Positions 9,866 to 20,126 of a stretch of 64,000 nt of DNA are shown here, piece by piece. Numbering within the stretch: the stretch's first letter is position 1; each line of letters opens with the position of its first letter. The notes below the pieces were generated by a model. It ran no database searches and was not told the DNA's origin. It saw only the letters and a program-made list of their open reading frames with translations. A program made the translations under genes and the position numbers. The stretch spans positions 11,751,141 to 11,815,140 of the forward strand of contig OX439044.1 of NCBI GenBank assembly GCA_949317995.1. Reading direction: 5' to 3'. This DNA is from Acholoe squamosa. Lineage: Eukaryota; Annelida; Polychaeta; Phyllodocida; Polynoidae.

Positions 9866-12800
9866 GTGAGTGATTGCCATGACTGCCAGCCTATCGCAGC
9901 TTGCGGTACTGGCAAGAATCCTCTAGCGATTTCGCCCAGCAGTGAAGCTAAGGAGCCTGATCAGTTCCTTACTCATGAGGCTGGGGAGACTGATAGTACA
10001 CCAGGTGTCAAGAACCGGCAGAAGAACACAGAGGGGAAACCCGATATCAGTCCAGAGGGAGCGGCCAATGAGTTGGCCAGGGTGGGGTGTGCCCAGTTCC
10101 CCCCGGGTCATCCTTGTCTCGAATTCTTAAAGGGATGTGGATTTGACCTCGGCGCTAAGACGGAACTTGCTAAGTATGCAAGTAGTCCTACCTACTTGAA
10201 AGGTAGGAGGTGGTACGCAGTTGTATCTGTGAGTGGTAGATCCGCTGAGTTTCTTGTCGATACGGGTGCTAGCCACTCCTGTATTGCTAAGAGATTCTAC
10301 GATCTTTTGCCTACGAATCATGAAACTTTCACAACGGAAGGAAATGCTCGTACGGCCGACGGTAGCATGATACAAACGTTCGGTAGAACATGTATGAGGT
10401 TCAGTCTACAGGAAGATAAGGACTTCATCCTTACCCCTACTGTGGCGAACATCGCGGATGATGGTATACTCGGTCTGGATTTTGCTGCATTATATGGAGC
10501 AAGGTTAGATTCCCAGAGGGGAATATTGGAAGTGAGAGACCCGTACCATCTCGAAGTACAATGTGTACTTAGGCAAGTAAGCAGTGTAGCCAGTGTAGCC
10601 CAGACTGTTAAGATACCACCAGGCACAGCCTGTGATGTCTTATGTCGAGCGGACAGACAGTTTTCAGGAAAAACTGGAGTTGTAGAGCCAGACATGGCCA
10701 TGTTGTCAAGTATCGGATTGGAATCCGCTGATGTTCTAGTAGCTAACGCTGCTTGGACGGTGGTTCCTATATCCAATACCGGTAACAAGACTGTCTATGT
10801 ACAGAAGGATACGATCCTTGGATCGGTTGTCTTATCTGAATTGATAGAAGACTGTAAACATGTTTCGGCACCCGGAGCCCCTTCCTCACCCGAAAGGAGC
10901 CCGGAACTAGACACTCTAGTAGCCGAAAGCCATGTAGAAAGTGATGAACAACGTGAAGCTCTAACTGACTTGTTGTACAAGTACCGTAAAGCTTTTGCAG
11001 CACCGAGTGAACAATTGGGGCGTACCGATAAAGTACTGCATACGATTGACACTGGTGAGAATGAACCTTTTAAGATTCCTTATAGAAGACTCCCACTAGC
11101 CAAAAAAAGGGTAGCTGAGGAGGAGATAGCTAAAATGCTTGAACAGGATGTAATAATTCCATCAACCAGTCCTTGGTCTAGCCCTGTGTGCATGGTGACC
11201 AAGAAAGATGGTAGCATCCGTTTCTGCATAGATTACCGGAAATTGAATGGTATGACCAAGAAGAATTCATATCCCTTACCACGGATCGATGAGACTATAG
11301 ACTCCCTTGGAGGTAAGCAATGGTATTGCTCTCTAGACTTACAATCCGGGTACTGGCAAGTGGGTATGCATCCGAAAGATATGGAGAAGACGGCCTTTTC
11401 CAGTCATATTGGATTATTCCAGTATAATGTGATGCCGTTTGGATTGTGCAATGCACCGGCGACATTTGAAGCCATGATGGAAACTTTATTAAGTGACCTT
11501 TTATGGAAAAAATGTCTCGTCTATCTAGACGATGTGATTGTCTTTGGAAAGACATACGAAGAATGCTTGGAAAATTTAGGTATGGTCCTGGAAAGGATCA
11601 TAACTAATGGTTTGAAGCTGAAACCCAAGAAGTGCGATCTTTTCAAAAGATCTATTAATTACTTGGGGCGAATAATCTCGAATGAAGGGATTAAAGCCGA
11701 TCCGGAGAAACTGGATGCCGTGTCAAATTGGCAAGCACCCACGAATGCGAAAGAAGTTAGGTCCTTCCTCGGATTCTGTTCCTACTACCGGGACTTTATC
11801 CCAGGATATTCAAGGGTTGCCTTTCCTATCCAGAGTTTGTCCCACTGGACACCCGGGATCAGGAAGGAACGATTCCCTTGGGGACCCGAGCAAGACGAGG
11901 CCTTTATGAAAATAAAGGATTTGTTTGCTATCACACCTGTGTTGAGATACCCCACGGAGAATGATCATTTCATTCTAGATACTGATGCTAGTAATGAAAG
12001 CATAGGAGCCGCCCTTTCTCAGGTCCAGGATGGGGTCGAAGTTCCTATAGCCTTCGCTAGTAACACGTTGAGTAAATCTCAAAGAAACTATTGTACCACT
12101 AAACGTGAGTTGTTGGCTGTGGTGGTCTATACGAAGAAGTTCAAGCACTTTTTGTGGGGGAGTGATTTCACTCTACGGACTGATCACTCTTCCCTCAGAT
12201 GGTTATTGAACTTCAAAGATGCAGAGGGGATGATAGGTCGCTGGTTAGCGCACCTATCCGAATTCGGTCTAAATCACAGCCAGATTGAACACCGAGCCGG
12301 GGCAAAGCATTTGAATGCAGATGCTTTGTCTAGAATCCCAGTGAGGAAATGTGCAAATGCTGAGTGCACTGATTGTGGAGCACACAATGCTGTGTTGGCA
12401 GGGGTTCGAGTTCCATTCGAAACCCATCCGGAACATGTCTTGAATTGGTCCTTGGAGACCATCAGGCAGTTCCAGAAGTCTGATGCAGTCACATCACGTT
12501 TGATTAAATTCCTTAATCAGGGTATCTGTCCCCCAAGACCCGTAGTGTCATTGGAGAACAGAGAGATGAGACGATTCTTAGCTCAATGGGCCGAGCTAAA
12601 AGTCCGGGATGGTATTCTGTTTCGATGGAAGAACCATTCTAATAGGAACAAAACCTTGCAAGTTGTCATACCTAGTGCTATGCGACGAGATATTATGTAT
12701 TTCTGTCATGGACATAGAACTAGTGGGCACTTTGGAAAGAAAAGGTCTCTAGAACGTCTGACCAGACGATACTATTGGCCCGGCATGAGTACAGATCTCA

Positions 12801-14059
12801 CCCGATGGGTGGAGACCTGTCCCGAGTGCTGTAAGAACAAACCAGGACCCGGGTTAGGCAAGCTGCCATTATCCCAGGAACTGTTTGGTGTAAGGTTTGC
12901 TAGAATAGCTGTTGACATTATTAGTGGGATTCCCCCCACTCCTAGTGGCAACACGTGTATGATGGTCGTGTCTGATTATTATACCAAGTACACCCGAGTG
13001 TTCCCTTTACCGGATCATAAGGCTGTTACTTGTGCTATGGCCTTTGTAAAAGGGTGGGTGCTGCACCTAGGTGTCCCACTCATGTTACATAGTGACCAAG
13101 GCAGAGAATTTGAGTCTAGTCTGTGGCAGGAGATGTGTAATTGTCTGGCGATCTGCAAGACAAGAACTAATCCCTATAGACCACAGAGCGATGGACAAGT
13201 AGAGAGATTCAATAGGACTTTGATCCAAGTATTGAAATCTCTGGTAAATGAGCAGATGGATGATTGGGATGAACAATGTGAATTCGTGGTACATGCCTAT
13301 AATGGCACTGTGCATTCGAGCACAAACTGTTCTCCTAATCTCCTCGTTTTTGGAGAGGGTTTGATTATGCCAGCCGATTTGGTGTTCGGCGTAATAAGAA
13401 TGAATCCGGAAGCCCCTTGCCAGGTGATGTTTGTAGAATCCCTACGGGATAATTTCAAACAAGCCTATGAGAGGGTTAGAGACGAGTTGCAGAAAACTGC
13501 GCGTTGGCAGAAAGTTGGCTATGACACAGGTCTAAAAGCTAGATTTTTTAATCTAGGGGATAGAGTACTGCGTCTACACCAACCTCTAGCTAACCTGAAA
13601 TTAGCCAGTAATTGGGATGGACCTTTCACTATAACTCAGGTTATTAGTGATTGCACAGTGATTATTAAATCACAGCTTGGTAAATGTTACAAGTCAAATG
13701 TAGCGAGACTACGCCCATGGAGGGGGAGGGATACCTCCACCGAAATGTACGGCGATGGTCTATTGGAAGTAATGGAACAGAGTCGTGTTAAGCAACTCGA
13801 AGTGGTACCGACCCGAAAGCGAGGACCCGGGCGGCCACGGAAGGTTGCAGACCCGAAGAGGGTGGTGCCCCCTGTCGTAACATCCGGAAAGCAGGGGAAG
13901 ATACAAAAAGTCTCGGCAGGCGCAGGTAAAAATAAGAGGAAAGGTCCTTCTAAGGCTAAGAAGACCTTGGAAAAGGCTCTTATGGATACCAGGTCAATAA
14001 AAGAGGCCTCAAAACCTCTTAGACGCAGTCCAAGGTTGCTACGGACTGCCGTAACCTAG
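9866..14059 (+). CDS. pol: Pol polyprotein of the LTR element (1397 aa)
   Basis: Carries the enzymes of retrotransposition. Domains by motif: aspartic protease with FLVDTGASHSC (Asp-Thr-Gly at about residue 132) and ILGLDF; reverse transcriptase with SPWSSPVCMVTKKDGS, PFGLCNAPATFE and the catalytic YLDD at about 553; RNase H from about 700 (LDTDAS, then KRELLAVV and LRTDHSSL); integrase with an HHCC zinc site from about 947, the catalytic triad in AVDIISG, HSDQGREF and QVERFNRT, and a WDGPF motif near 1250; and a basic tail. No chromodomain was recognised. The annotated first codon is GTG and the frame is open a little further upstream, reaching into the end of gag, so this ORF probably has no start codon of its own and is reached from gag. 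Confidence 0.95.
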   Translation: MSDCHDCQPIAACGTGKNPLAISPSSEAKEPDQFLTHEAGETDSTPGVKNRQKNTEGKPDISPEGAANELARVGCAQFPPGHPCLEFLKGCGFDLGAKTELAKYASSPTYLKGRRWYAVVSVSGRSAEFLVDTGASHSCIAKRFYDLLPTNHETFTTEGNARTADGSMIQTFGRTCMRFSLQEDKDFILTPTVANIADDGILGLDFAALYGARLDSQRGILEVRDPYHLEVQCVLRQVSSVASVAQTVKIPPGTACDVLCRADRQFSGKTGVVEPDMAMLSSIGLESADVLVANAAWTVVPISNTGNKTVYVQKDTILGSVVLSELIEDCKHVSAPGAPSSPERSPELDTLVAESHVESDEQREALTDLLYKYRKAFAAPSEQLGRTDKVLHTIDTGENEPFKIPYRRLPLAKKRVAEEEIAKMLEQDVIIPSTSPWSSPVCMVTKKDGSIRFCIDYRKLNGMTKKNSYPLPRIDETIDSLGGKQWYCSLDLQSGYWQVGMHPKDMEKTAFSSHIGLFQYNVMPFGLCNAPATFEAMMETLLSDLLWKKCLVYLDDVIVFGKTYEECLENLGMVLERIITNGLKLKPKKCDLFKRSINYLGRIISNEGIKADPEKLDAVSNWQAPTNAKEVRSFLGFCSYYRDFIPGYSRVAFPIQSLSHWTPGIRKERFPWGPEQDEAFMKIKDLFAITPVLRYPTENDHFILDTDASNESIGAALSQVQDGVEVPIAFASNTLSKSQRNYCTTKRELLAVVVYTKKFKHFLWGSDFTLRTDHSSLRWLLNFKDAEGMIGRWLAHLSEFGLNHSQIEHRAGAKHLNADALSRIPVRKCANAECTDCGAHNAVLAGVRVPFETHPEHVLNWSLETIRQFQKSDAVTSRLIKFLNQGICPPRPVVSLENREMRRFLAQWAELKVRDGILFRWKNHSNRNKTLQVVIPSAMRRDIMYFCHGHRTSGHFGKKRSLERLTRRYYWPGMSTDLTRWVETCPECCKNKPGPGLGKLPLSQELFGVRFARIAVDIISGIPPTPSGNTCMMVVSDYYTKYTRVFPLPDHKAVTCAMAFVKGWVLHLGVPLMLHSDQGREFESSLWQEMCNCLAICKTRTNPYRPQSDGQVERFNRTLIQVLKSLVNEQMDDWDEQCEFVVHAYNGTVHSSTNCSPNLLVFGEGLIMPADLVFGVIRMNPEAPCQVMFVESLRDNFKQAYERVRDELQKTARWQKVGYDTGLKARFFNLGDRVLRLHQPLANLKLASNWDGPFTITQVISDCTVIIKSQLGKCYKSNVARLRPWRGRDTSTEMYGDGLLEVMEQSRVKQLEVVPTRKRGPGRPRKVADPKRVVPPVVTSGKQGKIQKVSAGAGKNKRKGPSKAKKTLEKALMDTRSIKEASKPLRRSPRLLRTAVT

Positions 14060-14613
14060 CCTGTTAACACAACGAGTGTGTTGTCCTGTACTGTGTACTG
14101 TTATATGTTGTAACCTAGTTCAATGTATATTTGAGCCGGTCAAGAGTCTCTGGAAAAGGTCCTATGACAATGAACCCATGGTTTTGGACGGATAATCCGG
14201 TGGATATGCTTATGCTATCCATAAACTCCAGAATACCTAGCGAATTGTCATAGTCGAACCCTGAGTACGGACGGACGACCGATCGGGTATTGTATTGTTT
14301 TTATGTAAGGGCGCGTGACCTAATTAAGGGCACGCGGGAAAGTTGTTGACCCATTTTCGAATGGTCACGTGAGGCGCCGGTTTGATCATGCGCAGCGATT
14401 CAAGTTCGAGTATCCCGCCATATTGTCTTATTCCTGCGAAGGAAGAAGACGTGGCCGAGGGTGGTCTTACTCTTGTTGGAGTCTGATAGCCCGTGACAGC
14501 CATATTCCGAGGTGTGCCCTCGTTAAAAGGCACCCGCCTTTCACTGGGTAAGCAGTACTCACTGCTTATCCGGTGGATTGGGATATTTTATCCCCGAACA
14601 GCCACTTCTGTCG
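14060..14613 (+). other. Spacer between pol and ORF3
   Basis: About 550 bp with no conserved ORF. It would serve as leader for ORF3 if that is expressed from its own or a spliced transcript (inference). Confidence 0.5.
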
Positions 14614-17600
14614 ATGGCAGAAGAGGCCGTCCGTCTTGGCGGCGGTGCCGGTGCCAGCACCCCGCCAGAGTATGGAAGTGGTTCTCCCAAGAGTCCCACT
14701 TATACATACGACGATCAGCAATACGATGCTGATTGTGATCAAATGGATCAACAAATGAATGTTGATCAGTACTTCTCTGGAGTAGACGATAGCGACGTAG
14801 AATCGTTCTACGACGCATCCGACAACTCCAGACAAGTTAGTCCTGAACGCCGAGGCGTTCAACAACAAATTGATGTAGGTGAGCCTTATGTAGCCCCTCC
14901 ATCCGAAGGTTTGAGTGGAGAACCGGCAGGAGCCCAGTCTCTTGACAGGGCTCTGATGCCACCTCCCCCTCAACTGCCGCCCCGTCTTGGTGGGAGTACC
15001 TCATTCGGTGCTTTGGGACCTGCTTCTCCGGTTGACAGGCCAATGCACCTAGAGCTGCCCTTCCCAGACAGTCCCGAATGGCATGATGTAGCCGGTCCAT
15101 ATGACGGACGGATGTTAGCAATTTCCGAGGAAATGCTGATACCCACCTGTTATGGGACGCCCAGAGAGGTTGACGAGCGTGTTGTCAACGCAATCTGGGA
15201 ATGTGCTCATCCGCAGTGGGCTAATACCTTTCCGGAGTCCTGGTTGATGGATTACCATCAGATGGCCAAAGGATTGGTAGTCCACTTATGGTTTCGTAAA
15301 GCCGTCTGGGACGCAGAAATGGCTTTCCGAAGGAATACCTCTTATAGGCCTTCCTATGTGTCTGACAAAACGGGTTACACCGGTGTCAAGGCAGATGAGG
15401 TCTCTAGATACATAGACAGAGACCAGATCCTACTGTTAAGCACAGCGGATGAGTATGAAGCAGCAGGTAACGCTGTTGTGGATTACTGTCCAGGGGTCCC
15501 TATTACGTCTCAAACCATTGAGGCAGAAGAGGCCCGTATTGGTGTGTCTCCACTAGACAGGCTCGGGGTAATACAAGACCTCGTAGTACGTCTATTGGAG
15601 AGACAATATGCACTGGCGCATCCGGAGTTAGTACCCGGACCAGCACCCGTGCAAGTAACAGCCAAGATGGCCGATCGGATGGACCGTCTCATGTCTCCTG
15701 CTGAAGCTCCCACCTTGGGAGGCGCAGCAGTAGTACCTGAGAAGGCCCTACCTGATGCAGATGTTTCCCTTAAAACTGCTCAGTCTACCCCTACGAAGAC
15801 TGAGCAAGTAAAGGAGAAAGCAGCTGGTGGAAAGGGTAAAACAACCCCCACCAAAGGTAAGGGTAAAGGGAAGCGGTCAGGAACCGAACCCTCTACCAGC
15901 ACGAGTGTGGACGACAGTACCCGAACCCGTCGGGTGTCTCCACGCTCGGCCAATAAGAAGGGCGCTAAGGCTTCGGATGTCTCCGGCAATGAGACGGACG
16001 CATCCGAGCCTGGCACTTCTACTAACGGCAGATCCCGCAGGAGGAATAAGAAGAAGGTTGACCAACGCAAACCTGAACCTATCGAGGTAGACGTTCAAGC
16101 TGATAATACAGAAGCTGAACCGGCTGTCCCAACCGTAAAAGTTGAGCTCGGTGTGCCAATCGTCAAGCTACACGACGTAATGGCCGATTTGAGTGGAGAC
16201 GCTCAAGATGCTGCAGCCCAGGTCCTCACGGGTCAACAACCCGTTGTGCAACCTGTGGATGTACCATCCGACCCGGAGGGAGAGGAGCCGGTTGACCCAG
16301 TTGTGGATGTCACTCCGACTGACGAGCAAGAGGCTGCTATCTGGGCTAACGCCAATAGCAACTTTGCCGACTTCATTCCTCTACACAGGGGACACCTGAA
16401 GGGGAGTAAATCCGTATGGAGACTGCCCCCTCGGATCACCTGTGAGAGGCAGGAAGATATGGAGGAGTGGCTTCGCAAGAAGCTCTCTGATAGAAAGCCG
16501 GCCAATATGTACTGGATCTATTGGGAATTCGTTAAGAATTCGCCCAATGGTCTGTACAATTATGACCAGAAGGGCAAGCTCAAGTTTGCTCTAGATGAGT
16601 ACTACGGGGAGGATCGTAAGGATTGTCCCTTCCAACGTTGTACTCAAAGTGAGGGTGAGGTTGAATTCTTCATCGAGAAAGACGCGTTCCTTCGTCATCT
16701 CGTGGAGGTTCATATGCACCAGAGGCCGGAATACGTCTGCGACCGAGAGGTTGGCAAGAAATGTGCTAAATGCACAGGATGTGTCACCCCCCGACGCGGA
16801 GACATGGTCCGGCACTATGTGACTTCGCATGGAGAGGGCCTGGAGGCAGCCATAGATCGGGTGATGAAAATTCACTCCGAACTCTATGGCAACCTTAGGG
16901 GCCTCAATGCAGAGAAGTTGGCTTCCCTCACACCGAGTACGAAGCAGTTTGCGCCTACGGTTCCTGGTACTAACCAGAAACTAAAGGCTCGGTTTGCCCA
17001 GACTCCCGGGTCCGGCAAACTAGAGTACGCTCAGGAGGAGTACGATCTGTTAAACGAATGGAGAAGCAACAAGGCCCGCCGTCGTGGTGGGGCTTATGTA
17101 ACTCCATCCGGAGAACAGGTCCGAAGCCGCAGGGATTACCGCCAGGGACCCTCTGCAGCAGATAGGAAGAGACAGGCGTCTGAATCTCCAAGCCGAGCCA
17201 GGTCACCACTGGAGGCGCTGGAGAGGCAGACAAATGGGGGAAGGAAGAAGCCACATCTTCCATCTCCTACTGGAACTCCTTCCCATTATGGGCGAGCACC
17301 AACTCCACGAGGTGCACAGAACCCGACATTCTTTGGTGTCAGTGGACCGAGTGGCCAGTCCGCCCGGAAACACGCGCCTTTGAATGTCAAAGACCCGAAG
17401 CAGTACCCTGCTATGGGCCCACCCGGACCAGAGATGCAAATCTTTGATCAGTACGGGAGGGTCAAGCAGGAACTGCCGACAGTAGGAGGTCAAGCTCCCC
17501 GACCTACAATGAGTGCTGTGGTGAGACAACGTCCACCCGCACCATTGTTGACGGCCAAAGACCTTAGAAGGGAATTGTCACGGTTGCCCCTGGTTCAGGG

Positions 17601-18291
17601 ATTACCAACTCAAGGCCCTTCTTCGACCACTGCTAGTGCGGTTACTACTGCGGTTGCTTCTTCGCACACGCAGGTAGCTGTCACTGCGAGTGGGTCTGGA
17701 GCACAGCCGAAGCCTCAGGGTCAGGTACCCCCACCTGGTGCTGTGGTTCATCGGCCTAAGCTGATCCAGACAGTGGAGACCTTCTTCAAGAAGGAGGACA
17801 AATTGTCTTGCAATATCCAGAGCAAGCAATTTGAGACGCTACAGCACCATCTGGAAAACCTCCACCTGGACATGTATCGTCGGACCGTGTCGAGCACTCT
17901 CCAGTGTATTGACGCGATCCAGAAGTCAGAGATCAACCGAATCTCGACTCAGATCAAAGCGGATGTTGCCAAAGATAAGCAGGAAGCTGCTAATCTGCGG
18001 CAGGAGGCCCTATCCGAGAAGGAAACAGCTTCTCAGATGCTCGACCTAGAACGAGCAACGAACATGAAGAACCAGCAAAAGTTCTTCAAGGTCTTCGGAG
18101 TTATCATGGATAACTGGGACGGTACACCTGAGCATGCTTTGAAGCTGTTCGAAGCACGCCAAAAGGTGAAACTTACACCTGCTGTCCCCGCATTGGCACC
18201 TACGGATGGAACTGGTATGAACCCCCCTGTTCAGCCACTGGCTCAACAACCGGGTCCAAACCAGCCACCCGAGGAGAACATGGAACAGTAA
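14614..18291 (+). CDS. ORF3 of the LTR element, zinc-cluster protein of unknown function (about 1225 aa)
   Basis: A long ORF on the same strand between pol and the 3' LTR. The open frame reaches back to 14578, but the first ATG is at 14614, which I take as the start. The position is where errantiviruses carry env, yet I see no signal peptide and no strong transmembrane segment, so an envelope is unlikely. Visible parts: a Pro-rich acidic N-terminus; a folded-looking region rich in Trp and Tyr (about residues 160-350); a Lys/Ser/Thr-rich linker; a conserved-looking block at about 570-660; a Cys/His cluster at about 669-742 with CPFQRC..HLVEVH and CAKCTGC..VRHYVTSH, resembling two C2H2-type fingers; a Pro/Arg-rich stretch; and a charged, probably helical C-terminus at about 1050-1180. 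It may bind nucleic acid (inference). Confidence 0.75.
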   Translation: MAEEAVRLGGGAGASTPPEYGSGSPKSPTYTYDDQQYDADCDQMDQQMNVDQYFSGVDDSDVESFYDASDNSRQVSPERRGVQQQIDVGEPYVAPPSEGLSGEPAGAQSLDRALMPPPPQLPPRLGGSTSFGALGPASPVDRPMHLELPFPDSPEWHDVAGPYDGRMLAISEEMLIPTCYGTPREVDERVVNAIWECAHPQWANTFPESWLMDYHQMAKGLVVHLWFRKAVWDAEMAFRRNTSYRPSYVSDKTGYTGVKADEVSRYIDRDQILLLSTADEYEAAGNAVVDYCPGVPITSQTIEAEEARIGVSPLDRLGVIQDLVVRLLERQYALAHPELVPGPAPVQVTAKMADRMDRLMSPAEAPTLGGAAVVPEKALPDADVSLKTAQSTPTKTEQVKEKAAGGKGKTTPTKGKGKGKRSGTEPSTSTSVDDSTRTRRVSPRSANKKGAKASDVSGNETDASEPGTSTNGRSRRRNKKKVDQRKPEPIEVDVQADNTEAEPAVPTVKVELGVPIVKLHDVMADLSGDAQDAAAQVLTGQQPVVQPVDVPSDPEGEEPVDPVVDVTPTDEQEAAIWANANSNFADFIPLHRGHLKGSKSVWRLPPRITCERQEDMEEWLRKKLSDRKPANMYWIYWEFVKNSPNGLYNYDQKGKLKFALDEYYGEDRKDCPFQRCTQSEGEVEFFIEKDAFLRHLVEVHMHQRPEYVCDREVGKKCAKCTGCVTPRRGDMVRHYVTSHGEGLEAAIDRVMKIHSELYGNLRGLNAEKLASLTPSTKQFAPTVPGTNQKLKARFAQTPGSGKLEYAQEEYDLLNEWRSNKARRRGGAYVTPSGEQVRSRRDYRQGPSAADRKRQASESPSRARSPLEALERQTNGGRKKPHLPSPTGTPSHYGRAPTPRGAQNPTFFGVSGPSGQSARKHAPLNVKDPKQYPAMGPPGPEMQIFDQYGRVKQELPTVGGQAPRPTMSAVVRQRPPAPLLTAKDLRRELSRLPLVQGLPTQGPSSTTASAVTTAVASSHTQVAVTASGSGAQPKPQGQVPPPGAVVHRPKLIQTVETFFKKEDKLSCNIQSKQFETLQHHLENLHLDMYRRTVSSTLQCIDAIQKSEINRISTQIKADVAKDKQEAANLRQEALSEKETASQMLDLERATNMKNQQKFFKVFGVIMDNWDGTPEHALKLFEARQKVKLTPAVPALAPTDGTGMNPPVQPLAQQPGPNQPPEENMEQ

Positions 18292-19675
18292 AAAACTGTT
18301 GCATGAAGATCGGACATAATTGTGTGTCCCGGGGTTCTATTACCCATGCATTGTTGGATAAGAAACCATTTTTTTATCCAACCCGTATTGATTCGGGTAC
18401 CAAACTGTACCCTAATCCGGAAACTGAAAACAGAAGGAGAAAACAAACAAGTCACTCTGGAGGAGGAGTACGAATGCTGTAAACACCATAATTGTACTGT
18501 GCCACAATGTAATGACTGTGCCTATTATAAAATCATGGACAATTTACACTAATATGGACTTTTGAACTACAAACCGGATTTACTACTACACCACTACTAT
18601 TTGTGAGCTAGCACTACAGGCATCAGGGTTTAGCTACGCCCATAGAGTCCATCAACAGTCTACAACTGGATCTACTATTACCTCCAGTTAGCTAGCACTA
18701 CAGGCATCAGGGTTTAGCTACGCCCATAGAGTCCATCAACAGTCTACAACTGGATCTACTATAACCTCCAGTTAGCTAGCACTACAGGCATCAGGGTTTA
18801 GCTACACCCACCAACAAGTTTTACTATAGCACTTCAGGCATCAGGGTTCAGCTCGCCCATACCAAGCCATCAACAGCATCCGACTCCTGTTACATCCTCC
18901 AATCATGAAAACAAGTAACTTTGTTGATATTATTATATTGTATGTAAAATTGTATTTATAACTATATAATGTCTTTTATAAAGATATATTATTATATAAG
19001 GGTACCTATAAATATACTGGATCTGCGAATCCTAAAAGTTATTTAAGGTAATCCTAGACCTATAACTGTCTATATAGGTCATTCCTGGTCTCAATATATT
19101 AAGAGACTATAATTCTTCTGTAACTTGTAAATATAAAACACTAAGGTATAAACTGAGCTGCGTCTCAAAAGTATAAATATTTTTCTATAAAATAAGAGAA
19201 GGTCCAACGGATTTCTCTAAACTTAGTATTGTATTACTCAGGTTAATACCTAATTGTGTTCATATAGTATCAGATTAATTGTCCATATCTGATCATTAAT
19301 ATTTAATTCACTCTGTAAAGTAGACAGAGCTGTTAATTTAAAAAGTCGAAAATTTTTTTTTCCGGGTTCAATAACCATAATACGATCATTGTTAACAACC
19401 ACCGGTCCTTTTCAGGACCCTACTGTTGTCAAAACGTTACTATAAATCTGTGATAATTGTATATTTATCATTTATGGTTGTTATAAGCTAGTGATGGAAA
19501 TAACATGAACGACACTCGATGCTATTATTGTATAATTTTTCAGAAATAGGATAGTCTTATACTATAGCCTATTTCACATCGAGCAAGTGTAATTAATACC
19601 CCTTTTTAGTATTGTAAACAATCACTTACTAGGTTATTAATACACTGCGGTTTAATTACCCCCAAGTTATTGTCT
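18292..19675 (+). other. 3' non-coding region of the LTR element
   Basis: About 1.4 kb, AT-rich downstream of 18900. It holds a tandem repeat (18607-18905) and a short Cys-rich open frame at about 18349-18552 (motif ECCKHHNCTVPQCNDC) that starts at an ATG but is too short to call a gene. Confidence 0.5.
18607..18905 (+). repeat. 84-bp tandem repeat in the retrotransposon 3' region
   Basis: GCTAGCACTACAGGCATCAG recurs at 18607, 18691 and 18775, with a fourth degenerate copy (GCACTTCAGGCATCAGGG) at about 18830. Units 1 and 2 are almost the same; unit 3 is shortened. Confidence 0.9.
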
Positions 19676-19686
19676 AAGGGGGGCAG
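19676..19686 (+). other. Polypurine tract
   Basis: AAGGGGGGCAG lies directly before the 3' LTR, the expected plus-strand primer site. Confidence 0.75.
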
Positions 19687-20104
19687 TGTAGGGGTATGGT
19701 ATTTTACACTTTAACGTTCATGCACCCGTGAGACTCAGACCTAGGTCCTTCGGGTGTGGTGGGGGAATCCGGATGGCAGGTGGCAGCACCTGCCTCTGGG
19801 TTCGTATCCACTACACCAGGGGGCCTACCACTCGTCCGCCACACGTCACGTGGCCGGTCTGAGTTTCGCGGGCTTTTCCCCTATATAAGGCTGGTCCTAG
19901 CCCTAGGTTCCTCAGTAGTGGTTTACCTACTGCTCAACCAGGTTGTTACCCGAAAGGGTAACCGAATGCACTAGCAGCATGTAGTCCTCTGAGGCTGTGA
20001 TCGTATGTAACGCAAGCTCTGAAATAAAAGCTCGGTTGCCTACCCGGAAACTTTTCTCTCTCTTCGTTATGATTTAATCTAACTTAACGAGACGAACCAC
20101 TACA
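19687..20104 (+). repeat. 3' LTR
   Basis: 418 bp, the same as the 5' LTR except for one C/T difference near position 19928 (left equivalent 6866). AATAAA is at 20023-20028. Confidence 0.95.
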
Positions 20105-20126
20105 TAATGTTGAATCTCTCAGATTG

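Larger units (their letters stand above)
6625..20104 (+). mobile_element. Ty3/gypsy-type LTR retrotransposon, 13.5 kb, looks whole
   Basis: Two 418-bp LTRs start TGTAGGGG and end CACTACA, and are bracketed by the 4-bp duplication TAAT (6621-6624 and 20105-20108). Between them are a primer-binding site, gag, pol in the order protease-RT-RNase H-integrase (the Ty3/gypsy order), a long third ORF, a 1.4-kb 3' region and a polypurine tract. One difference was found between the LTRs (about 0.24%), so insertion was very recent on an evolutionary scale. All three ORFs read through without an interruption that I could see. The element is large for the family because of ORF3 and long non-coding spacers. 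I could not place it in a named clade. Confidence 0.95.

Noticed and set aside
7325-13315. Antisense and alternative-frame ORFs inside gag and pol
   Set aside because: Shadows of strongly supported gag and pol frames.
14566-18249. Antisense ORFs of up to 135 codons across ORF3
   Set aside because: Composition effects opposite a long sense ORF; no domain recognised.
14614-18291. ORF3 as an envelope gene
   Set aside because: The position fits, but there is no signal peptide, fusion peptide or membrane anchor that I can see.
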